A DNA stretch of 64,000 bases, taken from positions 35,146-99,145 of the forward strand of contig CAJTDD010000019.1 in NCBI GenBank assembly GCA_910574885.1, read 5' to 3'. The notes beneath the pieces are model-generated. The model searched no databases. It was not told where the DNA came from and was given only the letters and a program-made list of their open reading frames with translations. Made by a program: the position numbers and the translations under genes. Origin of the DNA: Lachnospiraceae bacterium (GTDB lineage: Bacteria > Bacillota > Clostridia > Lachnospirales > Lachnospiraceae). How positions within the stretch are numbered: the first letter of the stretch is position 1; every line of letters begins with the position of its first letter. Positions 1-9,712 of the stretch are shown here, in pieces.

Positions 1-1
1 T

Positions 2-1693
2 TTATTTTTCCGCCAGTATGACCTTGCACCGCTTTTTATAACAGGCAATCCCATATTTCAGAATATTCTCTACTCCATCATCTTCAAGGTCATCTTCATA
101 CTTTGTATATTCGATCTGTTTTAACGCCTCCTTGCATGCCCCATCCAGATTCCCGTCATGGGCATATTTTACTTCTATGATGATCCCCATATCCCCGGTA
201 TCCGGTTCTGCAAGGATATCCGCATAGCCCTCTCCCATTTCCCGGTTGGAAGAAATCCCCCACCGGGTTTTCACTCCTAAGATTCCAAGCAGAACACCAT
301 GATAAAAATTCTCTTTCATATCTGTTTTTACCGCTGTATCCCGGATACTGATAGTCTTCCGTAAATATTCCGTAAAAATCTTTTCCACATTTTCTGTATC
401 CTCATTCTGCAAGGCATCGCAAAAACGATTTAGCGTATCCCCGTCCTCCCGGACATTCTCCTTAAAGAATTCCATGATCTGCGTCTCAAAAATATCCCTG
501 ATTTCCAGATTGGGGATCGCAAGTTTCATCTGCCTGCCTTCCGCTTTTCCACGCTGGGTCAGATACCCGGTAGTAAAAAGAAGGCTCCAGATATTGTCAA
601 TGGACTGATAAACTTCCACATACGTGAGTTCCTGATGGATCTCCTTTGTAATGACTTCCCCTGCCACCAGACGCTCAATCTCCCGTTTGGTCGTCGTATT
701 GGCCGATTCTTGAATGAACCGTTTCACCGCGTCATTGCTGCTGGTGTTGATCCAATAATTTTCCGGCTGTACATGAGGCTCGCTTCTGATTCTGTCGCAA
801 TGGTTCAGCACATCCCACGGGCAATACACCTCTGCATTACCAAACTGGTAACCGTCATACCATCTTTTTACTTCCTCATAATGATCCATTACCCCATAAT
901 ACTCCAAAAGGTCTTTCACTTCTTTGTCTGTAAAACCGAAGTATTCATCAAAGCGCTCATCTGCAATCGTCAACACTTTCAGGTTGTTAAGCCCGGTAAA
1001 GATACTCTCCTTTGAAATTCTAAGGCATCCGGTCAATACCGCTAATTTCAGACTGCTATTCGTCTTCAACACCTCTCCAAGCAGGCTTCGGATCAGGGAG
1101 AGCATCTGATCATAGTATCCGTTCGCATGAGCCTTTGCCAACGGAACATCATATTCATCTATCAACACAATCACTTTTGTACCATAATGTTTTTCCAGCA
1201 TCCCCGACAACTGCCTTAAACTGCTGCAAAGCATACCTTCATTCATATTTTTATCCAAAAGAGCTCTGTACACTGCTTTATCATGCTCATTCAGCTTTTC
1301 ACTTTCTAAAAGGGAATAGAACTTTGCCGCCGCTTCAATGATAATCTGGGCTGCCATTTGATAAGCGATCTCATAGGATCTCGCGTCAATCCCTTTCAGG
1401 GAAACCGAAATAACCGGATATTTTCCCATATGCTCCTCACAGAGCGCAGTTTCCTTTGAAATATCCAGCCCCTCAAAAATACGCTTATCCCCATTCAGTG
1501 AAAAAAAATGTTCCAACATACTCATATTCAGCGTTTTTCCAAATCTTCTGGGGCGGGTAAACAAATTTACTTCTCCCCAGTTGTTAAGAAGTTCCCTAAT
1601 CAGCCCGGTTTTATCAATATAGTAAAAATCATCGGAACAAAGTTTTTCGAGATTTTCAATTCCTATCGGAAGTTTCTTCTTTCTCATCTCCAT
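2..1693 (-). CDS. AAA-ATPase-like / PD-(D/E)XK nuclease-family protein
   Basis: Predicted ATPase of the AAA-ATPase_like plus PDDEXK_9 architecture, a large family in gut anaerobes with no settled role. Residues below are counted from an upstream in-frame ATG at 1723. An N-terminal P-loop reads RPRRFGKT (57-64), a Walker B reads LIDEYD (187-192), and the C-terminal nuclease-like core has D502 and EVK (518-520). The stop codon lies at 2-4, so the gene is complete. I prefer the ATG at 1693 because an AAGGAG sits about 11 bases before it and would lie inside the coding region if 1723 were used; 1687 is also possible. It has no functional link to its neighbours. Family assignment is confident, function is not. 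Confidence 0.85.
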   Translation of the reverse strand: MEMRKKKLPIGIENLEKLCSDDFYYIDKTGLIRELLNNWGEVNLFTRPRRFGKTLNMSMLEHFFSLNGDKRIFEGLDISKETALCEEHMGKYPVISVSLKGIDARSYEIAYQMAAQIIIEAAAKFYSLLESEKLNEHDKAVYRALLDKNMNEGMLCSSLRQLSGMLEKHYGTKVIVLIDEYDVPLAKAHANGYYDQMLSLIRSLLGEVLKTNSSLKLAVLTGCLRISKESIFTGLNNLKVLTIADERFDEYFGFTDKEVKDLLEYYGVMDHYEEVKRWYDGYQFGNAEVYCPWDVLNHCDRIRSEPHVQPENYWINTSSNDAVKRFIQESANTTTKREIERLVAGEVITKEIHQELTYVEVYQSIDNIWSLLFTTGYLTQRGKAEGRQMKLAIPNLEIRDIFETQIMEFFKENVREDGDTLNRFCDALQNEDTENVEKIFTEYLRKTISIRDTAVKTDMKENFYHGVLLGILGVKTRWGISSNREMGEGYADILAEPDTGDMGIIIEVKYAHDGNLDGACKEALKQIEYTKYEDDLEDDGVENILKYGIACYKKRCKVILAEK

Positions 1694-1940
1694 CTCTTTC
1701 CACGCTCCTTCCGTCAATTTCAAACCGTTTTCTGTCTCAGATTCTATTCCTATACATTATAACAACTAAGCGGCAGCTTTTCCATAGGAATCTTCCGTTC
1801 ATTCTGTCCCGCACCTGCTGAACCTTTCAAAATGACTTTTTCCATATCGTAAGCTTCTTGGGTTCTTCCTCTGTTACCCCGCCGGCTTCCCTGACCCTGA
1901 CGCAGTCTGCCTGCATTACAATCTCAACCTGCTTGTCCTC
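1694..1940 (-). other. Intergenic gap with possible gene relic
   Basis: This gap follows the stop of the DUF4340 gene. In the same frame, directly after that TAA, 38 sense codons follow before the next TGA, with ordinary codon use and no start codon carrying a good ribosome-binding site. A second short frame (ATG at about 1844, 31 codons) overlaps it. The stretch could be a decayed gene end or a lost C-terminal extension. A TATAAT-like box on the minus strand at 1756-1761 may drive the AAA-ATPase gene; no convincing -35 box was found. Confidence 0.3.
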
Positions 1941-3017
1941 TTAATTGTAATTAAAGACATTCTCTTCAATCCCCCCAATCACAGCCTCCACATCTTCCTT
2001 CCTGACCAAAAACCGTTCCACCCCATCAATCTCCACAGAATCAAACTCATCATCAAATGCATAATAACACACCGAAACATCCGGAGCGCCTTCCATATTC
2101 CGATGAAACCTGACCACAAGATGAGGCTCATCCTTCCCGCTGCTTCTTTCCCCCTCCATTTCCGACACCAGGCCAACGCCTGAAATCAACTGATACAGGG
2201 CGGCAAACTCTTTTTTCTCTACCTCCTTCTTCCCGAATCTATACGAGTCTTTTGCCGCATCTACCTGAATCAAAAACTGGCTGCCATCCGCCGTAATCTC
2301 AATATCTTCCAGCGTCTCCGCAGAAATCAGCACAGGAATCTTCAAAATATAGTCAAAGGGTTTCCGGCCGAAAATCATCTGCAGCGCGGCTTCCTGAAGG
2401 ACATACACCTGTTCCTCATTTCCGGCAACAGCCGCATAACGTCCCCCATTGCCGTCTTCCTTCCCCAGAATAACCTCTGCTGTCGTATCTGCTTCATCCG
2501 TACTCTTCGCCACAGAATCATCCAAAGTATCCACATACTCCACCCGATATCCCATATCCGAATCCTCAATCCCCGTGTCAACGCCTTCCAAAACCTCTGC
2601 CGGCATTTCAAACGTAATACCGCACAATTCCTGAAACATCTCAAACATGACTTCCGTATTCATGGTGGCATTCTCATCATAGGGATTTAAAATCTCCCAA
2701 TAGTCAAACTGCATCTTATATTCCGCCGGTTCTCTTGAAATGTGAAGGAACTCCTCCCCGTCCTTCGTAAGAGAAACACTTCGTATCCCATTGGGGATAA
2801 ACTGCGGCACAGACGCCTGCTTTAACGTCTTACCCTCTTTCCTGTCTTCGTCTCCACCTGTCCCGGTATTCCCTGCACGCTCCTGTGTTTCGGCTTTCGT
2901 CCGGCTCTGATCCGCCCTGTCGTCTTCTTCCTTTACTTTGGAGCATCCGGCTGACAAAAGAAGCGTCAGGCAAACCACAAATGCCGCAATCCTTTTTCCA
3001 TGTTGTCTTCCCATCAT
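1941..3017 (-). CDS. DUF4340 domain lipoprotein
   Basis: Exported lipoprotein of 358 residues. The N-terminus has a basic start, a hydrophobic segment and the lipobox LSAGC, so the lipidated cysteine is C25. A Lys/Glu/Asp-rich linker follows, then a repeated beta-rich DUF4340-type region. DUF4340 proteins are known mostly beside Gld-type ABC transporters, but here the gene sits 72 bases after a GH3 glycosidase, so it may simply be the last gene of the sugar operon. An AAGGGA box precedes the paired ATG start codons. Its role is unknown. Confidence 0.75.
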   Translation of the reverse strand: MMGRQHGKRIAAFVVCLTLLLSAGCSKVKEEDDRADQSRTKAETQERAGNTGTGGDEDRKEGKTLKQASVPQFIPNGIRSVSLTKDGEEFLHISREPAEYKMQFDYWEILNPYDENATMNTEVMFEMFQELCGITFEMPAEVLEGVDTGIEDSDMGYRVEYVDTLDDSVAKSTDEADTTAEVILGKEDGNGGRYAAVAGNEEQVYVLQEAALQMIFGRKPFDYILKIPVLISAETLEDIEITADGSQFLIQVDAAKDSYRFGKKEVEKKEFAALYQLISGVGLVSEMEGERSSGKDEPHLVVRFHRNMEGAPDVSVCYYAFDDEFDSVEIDGVERFLVRKEDVEAVIGGIEENVFNYN

Positions 3018-3089
3018 TCTTGTTCCCTTTCCTGACTTCTTCCTAAAAAATCATATTCAAGCCATTCTCAAAACTTCCCCTCGTTCCCT

Positions 3090-5219
3090 TTACGAATCCA
3101 GCGTCACCAGAACCTCCACAGGCTCTCTCCCCGTCAGCCTCCGGCTCCTTTCATCCGGCTGGGACGTTCCGACGAACAGCTTGAACTTCTTACTGTCAAT
3201 GTGCCGCTCCCCTTCCTCATCCACCACGCTCATCGCCCGGTTTGGAATCACAAGCTCAAAAGACTTCTCCTCTCCTGCCCTCAAAAACACCCGCCGAAAT
3301 CCACACAAACTATAATTTGGTACAGCCAGCTTTGAATCCAAATCCTTGATATAGACCTGAACCACCTCATCCGTATCCACCTCGCCCTGATTCCTCAGAG
3401 ACACTTGAATCCGGATATCCGACTCCTTCGTAACCTGCCCCGACCTATTCGCTCCTACTACCCTTACGTCACCATAAGACAGCCCGTACCCGAAGGGATA
3501 CAGCGGTTCCTGCTCCATATACCGGTAAGTCCGGTTCTTCATCGAATAATCCGTAAACTCCGGCAGTCCCTCAAGGTCTTTATAAAATGTAATCGGCAGC
3601 TTCCCGGAAGGCGACACATTGCCAAACAAAATATCCGCCACGGCCCTGCCGCCCCTTGCTCCCGGATACCACGCCATCAGGATTCCATTACAATGCTCCT
3701 GGGCGTAAGCTAAGTCAATGGCGCTTCCCGCCATCAGTACAACCACCGTCGGTTTCCCTACGGCCGTAACCTTCTCAATCAGTTCCTCCTGAACCCTGGG
3801 AAGATGCAGATCTTTCTTATCTCCGGAAGCGTCACTGTTTCCCGCATCCCCTTCTTCCCCTTCCAGCGTCTCGTCCATTCCCACGCAAATCACTACCACA
3901 TCGCTGTGTTCCGCCGTAATGACCGCCTCCGAAATCCTGTCCTGGCTCCACGCAAGGCTCTCCACCCGATCCTTCTCCAAATGGCACCCTTCTGAATACA
4001 GCACACGCACCTCGTCGCCTGCCTCATCCTGAATCCCTTCCAACACAGTGATATATCTGGAAGAAGTTCCATGGTAATTTCCAATCAACGCCGCCCGGCT
4101 GTCCGCATTCGGACCCACCACGCCGATTGTTTTCACCTTGGACTTATCAATCGGAAGGACGCCATCATTTTTAAGCAGCACGCTTCCCTTTCTCGCCATA
4201 TCAAGCGCCGCTTCCACATGCTCCCGGCACTCTACCACCTCATAAGGAATCTCGTCATACTCACTTCCGTCAAACAACCCAAGTAAGAACCTTGCCGTCA
4301 GCAGCCGCTCTGCCGCTATCGTAATATCTTCCTCTGAAACCAACCCTTCCTCAACGGCAGCTAAAAGATGCAGATACGTATTCCCACAGTTCACGTCACA
4401 GCCCCGTTTCAACGCCAGTGCAGCCGACTCCCTGGCATTTCTTGTCACCTGATGATTCTCATGGAAATCCTTGATCGCCCAACAGTCCGATGTAAAATGC
4501 CCGTCAAATTCCCATTTTCCACGCAGCACGTCTTCCATCAAATACTTATGCCCGCAGCATGGCTCCCCGTTAGTACGGTTATAGGCTCCCATCACAGACT
4601 CCACGTCCGCCTCCTTCACCAAAGCCTCGAACGCCGGAAGATAGGTCTCCCACATGTCCTTCATGCTAACCTTCGCGTCAAACTCATGGCGGATTGCCTC
4701 CGGACCGCTGTGGACGGCAAAATGCTTGGCGCATGCCGCCGCCTTCATCACAGGACCATCTCCCTGAAGCCCTTCCACGAACCGGACGCCAAGCCGGGAG
4801 GTCAGGTAAGGATCTTCCCCGTAAGTCTCATGCCCTCTGCCCCAGCGCGGGTCACGGAAAATATTCACATTGGGGGACCAGAATGTAAGCCCTTTATAGA
4901 TGTCTCTGTCCCCATGCCGGGAATAAGCATTGTATTTCGCCCTTCCCTCCGTGGCAATGATATCCCCCACCTTCTCCATCGCATCCTCATCAAAAACTGC
5001 CGCCATGCCGATGGCCTGAGGGAACATAGTTGCCACTCCCGCCCTCGCAACGCCATGCAGCGCCTCGTTCCAGTAGTTATATGCAGGAACACCCAATCGC
5101 TTCACAGGCGCGGCGTCATATTTTAGCTGGGCCGCCTTCTCCATCAATGTCATCTTTGAAACCAGTTCCTTCGCCTTTTTTCTCGCTTTTGCTCTCTCTT
5201 TTCTATGATTTCCCATCAT
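3090..5219 (-). CDS. Glycoside hydrolase family 3 (beta-glucosidase/beta-xylosidase type)
   Basis: Retaining exo-glycosidase of 709 residues without a signal peptide, so it probably cleaves imported oligosaccharides in the cytoplasm. The GH3 N-terminal barrel contains KHF (165-167) and the nucleophile motif TSDCW with the expected catalytic Asp at residue 245. The C-terminal alpha/beta sandwich domain and a fibronectin-III-like domain (from about residue 600) complete the usual three-domain layout. It lies 60 bases after the AraC-type regulator, on the same strand as the sugar importer, which suggests the importer delivers its substrate. An AAGGAG precedes two adjacent ATGs (5219 and 5216); the second has better spacing. 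Xylosidase versus glucosidase specificity cannot be told from sequence alone. Confidence 0.9.
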   Translation of the reverse strand: MMGNHRKERAKARKKAKELVSKMTLMEKAAQLKYDAAPVKRLGVPAYNYWNEALHGVARAGVATMFPQAIGMAAVFDEDAMEKVGDIIATEGRAKYNAYSRHGDRDIYKGLTFWSPNVNIFRDPRWGRGHETYGEDPYLTSRLGVRFVEGLQGDGPVMKAAACAKHFAVHSGPEAIRHEFDAKVSMKDMWETYLPAFEALVKEADVESVMGAYNRTNGEPCCGHKYLMEDVLRGKWEFDGHFTSDCWAIKDFHENHQVTRNARESAALALKRGCDVNCGNTYLHLLAAVEEGLVSEEDITIAAERLLTARFLLGLFDGSEYDEIPYEVVECREHVEAALDMARKGSVLLKNDGVLPIDKSKVKTIGVVGPNADSRAALIGNYHGTSSRYITVLEGIQDEAGDEVRVLYSEGCHLEKDRVESLAWSQDRISEAVITAEHSDVVVICVGMDETLEGEEGDAGNSDASGDKKDLHLPRVQEELIEKVTAVGKPTVVVLMAGSAIDLAYAQEHCNGILMAWYPGARGGRAVADILFGNVSPSGKLPITFYKDLEGLPEFTDYSMKNRTYRYMEQEPLYPFGYGLSYGDVRVVGANRSGQVTKESDIRIQVSLRNQGEVDTDEVVQVYIKDLDSKLAVPNYSLCGFRRVFLRAGEEKSFELVIPNRAMSVVDEEGERHIDSKKFKLFVGTSQPDERSRRLTGREPVEVLVTLDS

Positions 5220-5279
5220 TTAAACTCCTTTTCTATCTTCTACAATAATCTATCAGGTACTTCTCCGTAAAGACTTCTC

Positions 5280-6851
5280 TCACATCTCGCATGCCCCCTG
5301 AATCTCCTCCCGGTACTTCGTCGGAGACTTCCCCGTATGCTTCTTAAAAGCCAGGGAAAAATAATTGGTATCCCGATACCCCACCATCAACGCAATCTCC
5401 CCAATCTTCAAACTGGTGGTATCAAGCAAGGATTTCGCCTTCTCAATCCGTTTCCGCACAATATACTCATTGCACCCCTCCTTCGTCACCCGCTTAAACA
5501 ATCTGGAAAAATAATTAGGGGTAATATACAGCGACACGGCAATATTCGACACCGTAAGCTCCTCCGTCAGATGCTCGGAAATATAATATTTCGCCTTGGA
5601 AATAATCTCATGCACATTCTCATCCTGTCCCCCCAAAAGCTGCACAAGGAACATCTCCGTCACATTGCACGCCTCCTCCCTGGAAGCAGCGCGAAGGCTC
5701 TTAGACAGCGCATCTAACTTCCCAGAATCCGTCTCCCCGGCTTCCCCCGCATAAGAAAAATAAATACACGAAGCCAGCTCGAAACAAAGCCGCCGAACCG
5801 TCTGCCTGGATAGATTATAAGATTCTGACGCCTTCGCAAAAGTCCGGAAGGCTTTCAGAACATATTCCGTATTCCCAATATTGCTGCACATGATTTCCTT
5901 CAGCTCCACATAGATATCCTGAAAAATATGGTTCTTATTCTGCTCCCCCAAAAGCTGCACAATATCCTGTATTCCTTCCTTTTCCGTATCCAAAAGATGC
6001 CTTGCATCATGGTAAGAGACATAAAGCCCCTCTAACCGCTCCACAACACTCCCAATCACCATCTTAGGCTTACAGTCAAATTCATCCTGCAGGATGTCCG
6101 AGAGTTTCCTGGTCTTCTCAAGTACCGACTCCTCTTTCTCTCTCAGGAAATACACTATGATAATCGCCCCGTCGTCATCTGGGAACGTAATCCCCTCCTC
6201 CTCCGCATCCACGATACTGATGCAGATATTCTTCATGGACATCTCCCGGAAATTCTTCTCCGTCGGCTGATTTTCCAGACACAACGCAGGTGCAATCAGC
6301 ATTGCCTGAAATCCGAAAAAACTGTCCAGTTTATAAAATTCCCGCAGCTCCAAAAGAAGCCGCGTGCTTTCTCCCCTGCGGTGAATCAGGTCACGCATAC
6401 ACCTCTCAAGACGCATCTGCTCCGCCATACCCCGCGTCCTCCTCGCCAGCATAGAACTCTTCTCCCTTGCCTCCTCTTCCTCAAGAAACCGGACCTGTTC
6501 CCGGATTGCCCGGGACAAATCCGACTCCTCCACAGGTTTCAGGAAAAAGTCCTGCACCTTCAGACGCAGGCTTTGTCTGGCATACTCAAAACTGTCATAC
6601 CCTGTCAGCACCAGCACACGAAGCTTAGGAGAAATCTCCTTTGCCGCCTCAATCAGCTCAAGCCCTGACATCTCCGACATCCGGATATCCGTAATCAATA
6701 TCTCCGGCCGATGCTCCCCGAGCAGTTCCAGCGCCTCCCTCGCCGAACCTGCCGTATAGACCTTCCCTACTCCAAGCTCCGGCCACGGAATCACTTTCTT
6801 GATACCCATCCGTATCATTTTCTCATCATCCACAATCAGTACCTTATACAT
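5280..6851 (-). CDS. YesN-like response regulator, AraC-type DNA-binding
   Basis: Cytoplasmic response regulator of 523 residues. The receiver domain occupies residues 1-120 with the acidic pocket DDE (8-10) and phospho-acceptor D55 in ILITDIRMSE. A poorly conserved central region follows, and an AraC-type double helix-turn-helix fills the last 100 residues with the typical NYFSRLFK and DTNYFSLAFKKHTG signatures. It is encoded 30 bases after its partner kinase. YesMN-type systems usually activate the adjacent sugar ABC transporter genes, which fits the neighbours here. Whether it binds the palindrome upstream of the substrate-binding protein gene is not shown. Confidence 0.92.
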   Translation of the reverse strand: MYKVLIVDDEKMIRMGIKKVIPWPELGVGKVYTAGSAREALELLGEHRPEILITDIRMSEMSGLELIEAAKEISPKLRVLVLTGYDSFEYARQSLRLKVQDFFLKPVEESDLSRAIREQVRFLEEEEAREKSSMLARRTRGMAEQMRLERCMRDLIHRRGESTRLLLELREFYKLDSFFGFQAMLIAPALCLENQPTEKNFREMSMKNICISIVDAEEEGITFPDDDGAIIIVYFLREKEESVLEKTRKLSDILQDEFDCKPKMVIGSVVERLEGLYVSYHDARHLLDTEKEGIQDIVQLLGEQNKNHIFQDIYVELKEIMCSNIGNTEYVLKAFRTFAKASESYNLSRQTVRRLCFELASCIYFSYAGEAGETDSGKLDALSKSLRAASREEACNVTEMFLVQLLGGQDENVHEIISKAKYYISEHLTEELTVSNIAVSLYITPNYFSRLFKRVTKEGCNEYIVRKRIEKAKSLLDTTSLKIGEIALMVGYRDTNYFSLAFKKHTGKSPTKYREEIQGACEM

Positions 6852-6880
6852 GAATCATCTCCTCCCTGCATCAAATCCTC

Positions 6881-8644
6881 CTAATCCTCCTGCACCTTCG
6901 TCACATACGGAATCCGAATCTCCACGGTAACGCCGCCAAAAGAATTCCTCAGATAATGAAGCCCAAAACCAGAGCCATAGAGAAGCTCAATTCGCTTATT
7001 CACGTTCCGTACCCCATACCCAAAGGACTCATCATACTCCGACAACTGCTGGTTCATCTCGTCAATCTGTTTCTGGGTCATGCCCGTCCCCGTATCGGCA
7101 AGGGCCAGCTTCACCATATCCCCCTGGCGCACAGCCTGCAGGGAAATACTCCCCTCCTTCCCCTGTTTAATCTTAATGCCATGGTAAATGGAATTCTCCA
7201 CCAAAGGCTGCAGCGTAAGCTTTGGAATCATCGCACCTTTACACTCCTCATCCATCCCGATCTCCATCCCGATAATATGGTCATACCGCATATTCTGGAT
7301 AATCAGGTAATTCCTCACATGTTCAACCTCCATTTCCAGTGAAATCACGTCATGCCCCTTGCTTAGGCATATTCTGTAATACCGTGCCAACGCCTTCACC
7401 AGCGTGGAAATCTCATGGTTCCCGTCTGCCACAGCCTGCCAGTGGATACAGTCCAGGGTGTTATACAGGAAATGAGGCTGAATCTGGGACTGAAGGGAAT
7501 TGAAGCGTATCTGCTCAATCTGGTGCTGCTCCTGCTTAACCTGCTCCATCAGGACTACAATTTCCTCCATCATAGAATTGAAGCCCGTAGCCAGCTTTGC
7601 AAAATCCTCCCCCATATGTCCAGCGTCAATCCTGACAGATAAGGAGCCCGCCGCCACGTCGTCCATATTCTGCACCACCCGGTCAAGAGGCTGGTATACC
7701 TTGCGGATAACCCGCTTCACAATCACATAACTGACTGCAACCAACACTAACAGAATTCCGGCCATAAGCCCAATGGTTCGGATACTCGGACGGTACAATT
7801 CAATCGTCGCAATACTGCTGATAATGTAAAAATTCCAGTTATATACCTTCTGATAGACATAGAGCCTCCCCTTCTGGTAGAAACTCCCCTGTCCCTCCCC
7901 GAGCCCGCTTATATAATCCACGGCCGTTCCGATCTTACTTGTATCCCCCGCTGCGACCACGGTCCCGTCTGTGCTCACTACCTCCGTCCGCCTCTCGTTT
8001 TTTGCCTCCACAACAATCTGTTCCAGGACAGGGTTAGAATAATTCAGGCACAAAAGCCCCCTCTCCTCATGCAGCTTTTCTAAACTGTAGACAGGAAAAT
8101 ATACGTTTGCCGTATACTGCTCTCCCTTATAATAGGCATTGGAAAATCCGATTTTCAACGTACTCTTCTGCCCGTTCTTACATTTTTCCAAATCCCTTTG
8201 ATACACCTGATGAAACTCCGACGCAGTAAGCGTATCCCTACCCCGATAAAGATAATCATCCATCTGATAGCTGATGACAGCGATAAAATTCAAATCCGAC
8301 GACATGTTCAGGTAGCTGGATAAGACATTGTTCGCCTCCGTAGTCGCCAGCGCATATTCCAGCGTATGCTTATCGCCGCATTTCAGATATCGCTGCACGT
8401 AACCGTCGATAACAAGGGCAACGGACATCGCCTTATACTCCTCAAGCTTATTCTGGTAATTCTCCGCCAGCGTTGCATTCTTATCCTGCAAAAGCTCGAT
8501 GGACTTATCCTTGAGCGAAGTAACAGATGATATTGTAGATACAATCAGGACGATCAGTGTCGTGAAGGTGATAGATACGCTGACAAGCGCCTGCATTTTC
8601 CGGTCAAACTTCCATCTGCCAATACATTCTTTCCATCTCTCCAT
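6881..8644 (-). CDS. YesM-like sensor histidine kinase
   Basis: Membrane sensor kinase that should phosphorylate the adjacent YesN-like regulator. It has a transmembrane helix near the N-terminus, an extracytoplasmic Cache-like region of about 240 residues, a second helix, a HAMP domain and a His_kinase domain with the phospho-acceptor motif PHFLYNTL. The ATPase end has an N box (NSIYHG), DTGTGM and GYGVRN. An in-frame ATG at 8755 exists, but I choose 8644: GAGGG lies 8 bases upstream of it, and the extra 37 residues have no family character. It sits between the permease genes and the regulator gene, so it probably senses a sugar or the loaded binding protein. Confidence 0.9.
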   Translation of the reverse strand: MERWKECIGRWKFDRKMQALVSVSITFTTLIVLIVSTISSVTSLKDKSIELLQDKNATLAENYQNKLEEYKAMSVALVIDGYVQRYLKCGDKHTLEYALATTEANNVLSSYLNMSSDLNFIAVISYQMDDYLYRGRDTLTASEFHQVYQRDLEKCKNGQKSTLKIGFSNAYYKGEQYTANVYFPVYSLEKLHEERGLLCLNYSNPVLEQIVVEAKNERRTEVVSTDGTVVAAGDTSKIGTAVDYISGLGEGQGSFYQKGRLYVYQKVYNWNFYIISSIATIELYRPSIRTIGLMAGILLVLVAVSYVIVKRVIRKVYQPLDRVVQNMDDVAAGSLSVRIDAGHMGEDFAKLATGFNSMMEEIVVLMEQVKQEQHQIEQIRFNSLQSQIQPHFLYNTLDCIHWQAVADGNHEISTLVKALARYYRICLSKGHDVISLEMEVEHVRNYLIIQNMRYDHIIGMEIGMDEECKGAMIPKLTLQPLVENSIYHGIKIKQGKEGSISLQAVRQGDMVKLALADTGTGMTQKQIDEMNQQLSEYDESFGYGVRNVNKRIELLYGSGFGLHYLRNSFGGVTVEIRIPYVTKVQED

Positions 8645-8860
8645 AAATATTTCCCTCAAATTTTGTGGGTTCTTCCCACTCCATGCCATTTCCCGGCAAT
8701 CCGTTCTTCCGTTCCCTGTCAAGAGTATACCTAAAAAAACCGCCTCTGTCAGCATTTCTGTACACGGAAATATACGGAAAATACCGACAGGGGCAGTTTT
8801 TCTAAGTTTCCCCGGCGTCCTGCGCGGCTAATATCCGTCAAAACCACCTGAGGTATCTCA

Positions 8861-9709
8861 CTATCCCTTCACAGCGCCTGCGGTCATACCCTTGACCAGC
8901 TTATCCTGGAAGATGATAAACATAATAATCATCGGCAGCAAGGTCAGGGTCAGGACTGCCATAATCATCGGCGTATTCATGGAATACTGCCCCTGGAATT
9001 CCCAGATTGCCAGAGGGAGCGTCCGGTTCGCCGAAGACTGAGTCAGTGTATATGCGAAAGAAAATTCATTCCACATGTTCACGCCGTTGTAGATTGCCAG
9101 CGTCGCAAGTCCCGGCTTTGCCAGCGGCAGAATCATGGAGAAGAACATCTGAACCTTCCCACATCCGTCGATTTCCGCCGACTCTTCAATCTCCCGCGGA
9201 ATCTCCTTCATGAAACTGGTCAGGATAAACACAGAAATCGGCACGGCAAACGCAATGTACGGCCCAATCAGCGACCAAATACTGTCATACAGTCCTGTCG
9301 CCTTCGACATTTTAAATACCGGAATCAAGGTAATATGCACTGGAATAGACATACATGCCACAATTCCCGCATAAATCGGGTTCGCCAGCTTAAACTTGAA
9401 CCTCGCCAGAGGATACGAAGCACACGCCGAGATAAATAAAAGCAACAGAAGCGAAATCGTCAGAACGATCACACTATTCATAAAATACCTGCCAAATCCG
9501 CCGGTCAGCACTTCCTTATAGTTTGTAAAATTCAGAGAGTCCGGGAGATTAAAGACTCCCTTTGTAAGCATCTCGAACTTCTCCTTAAAAGAGTTCAACA
9601 CCATAAAGATAAACGGCAGGAACGAAACCACCAGATAAAAAATCGCCAAGGCAAACGCGATTACCCAGCATATGATACTCTTTCTTTTATTCTTCTTATA
9701 CAGATCCAT
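8861..9709 (-). CDS. Carbohydrate ABC transporter permease (MalG-type)
   Basis: Inner-membrane permease of 282 residues with about six predicted transmembrane helices. The cytoplasmic EAA loop that docks to the ATPase is visible around residues 175-200 (EESAEIDGCGKVQMFFSMIL). It belongs to the MalG/UgpE side of the CUT1 family and pairs with the MalF-type permease whose gene ends 3 bases before it. No ATPase gene is present in this operon, so the transporter probably borrows a shared MsmX-like ATPase, as is common for CUT1 systems in Firmicutes. Confidence 0.93.
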   Translation of the reverse strand: MDLYKKNKRKSIICWVIAFALAIFYLVVSFLPFIFMVLNSFKEKFEMLTKGVFNLPDSLNFTNYKEVLTGGFGRYFMNSVIVLTISLLLLLFISACASYPLARFKFKLANPIYAGIVACMSIPVHITLIPVFKMSKATGLYDSIWSLIGPYIAFAVPISVFILTSFMKEIPREIEESAEIDGCGKVQMFFSMILPLAKPGLATLAIYNGVNMWNEFSFAYTLTQSSANRTLPLAIWEFQGQYSMNTPMIMAVLTLTLLPMIIMFIIFQDKLVKGMTAGAVKG

Positions 9710-9712
9710 ACC

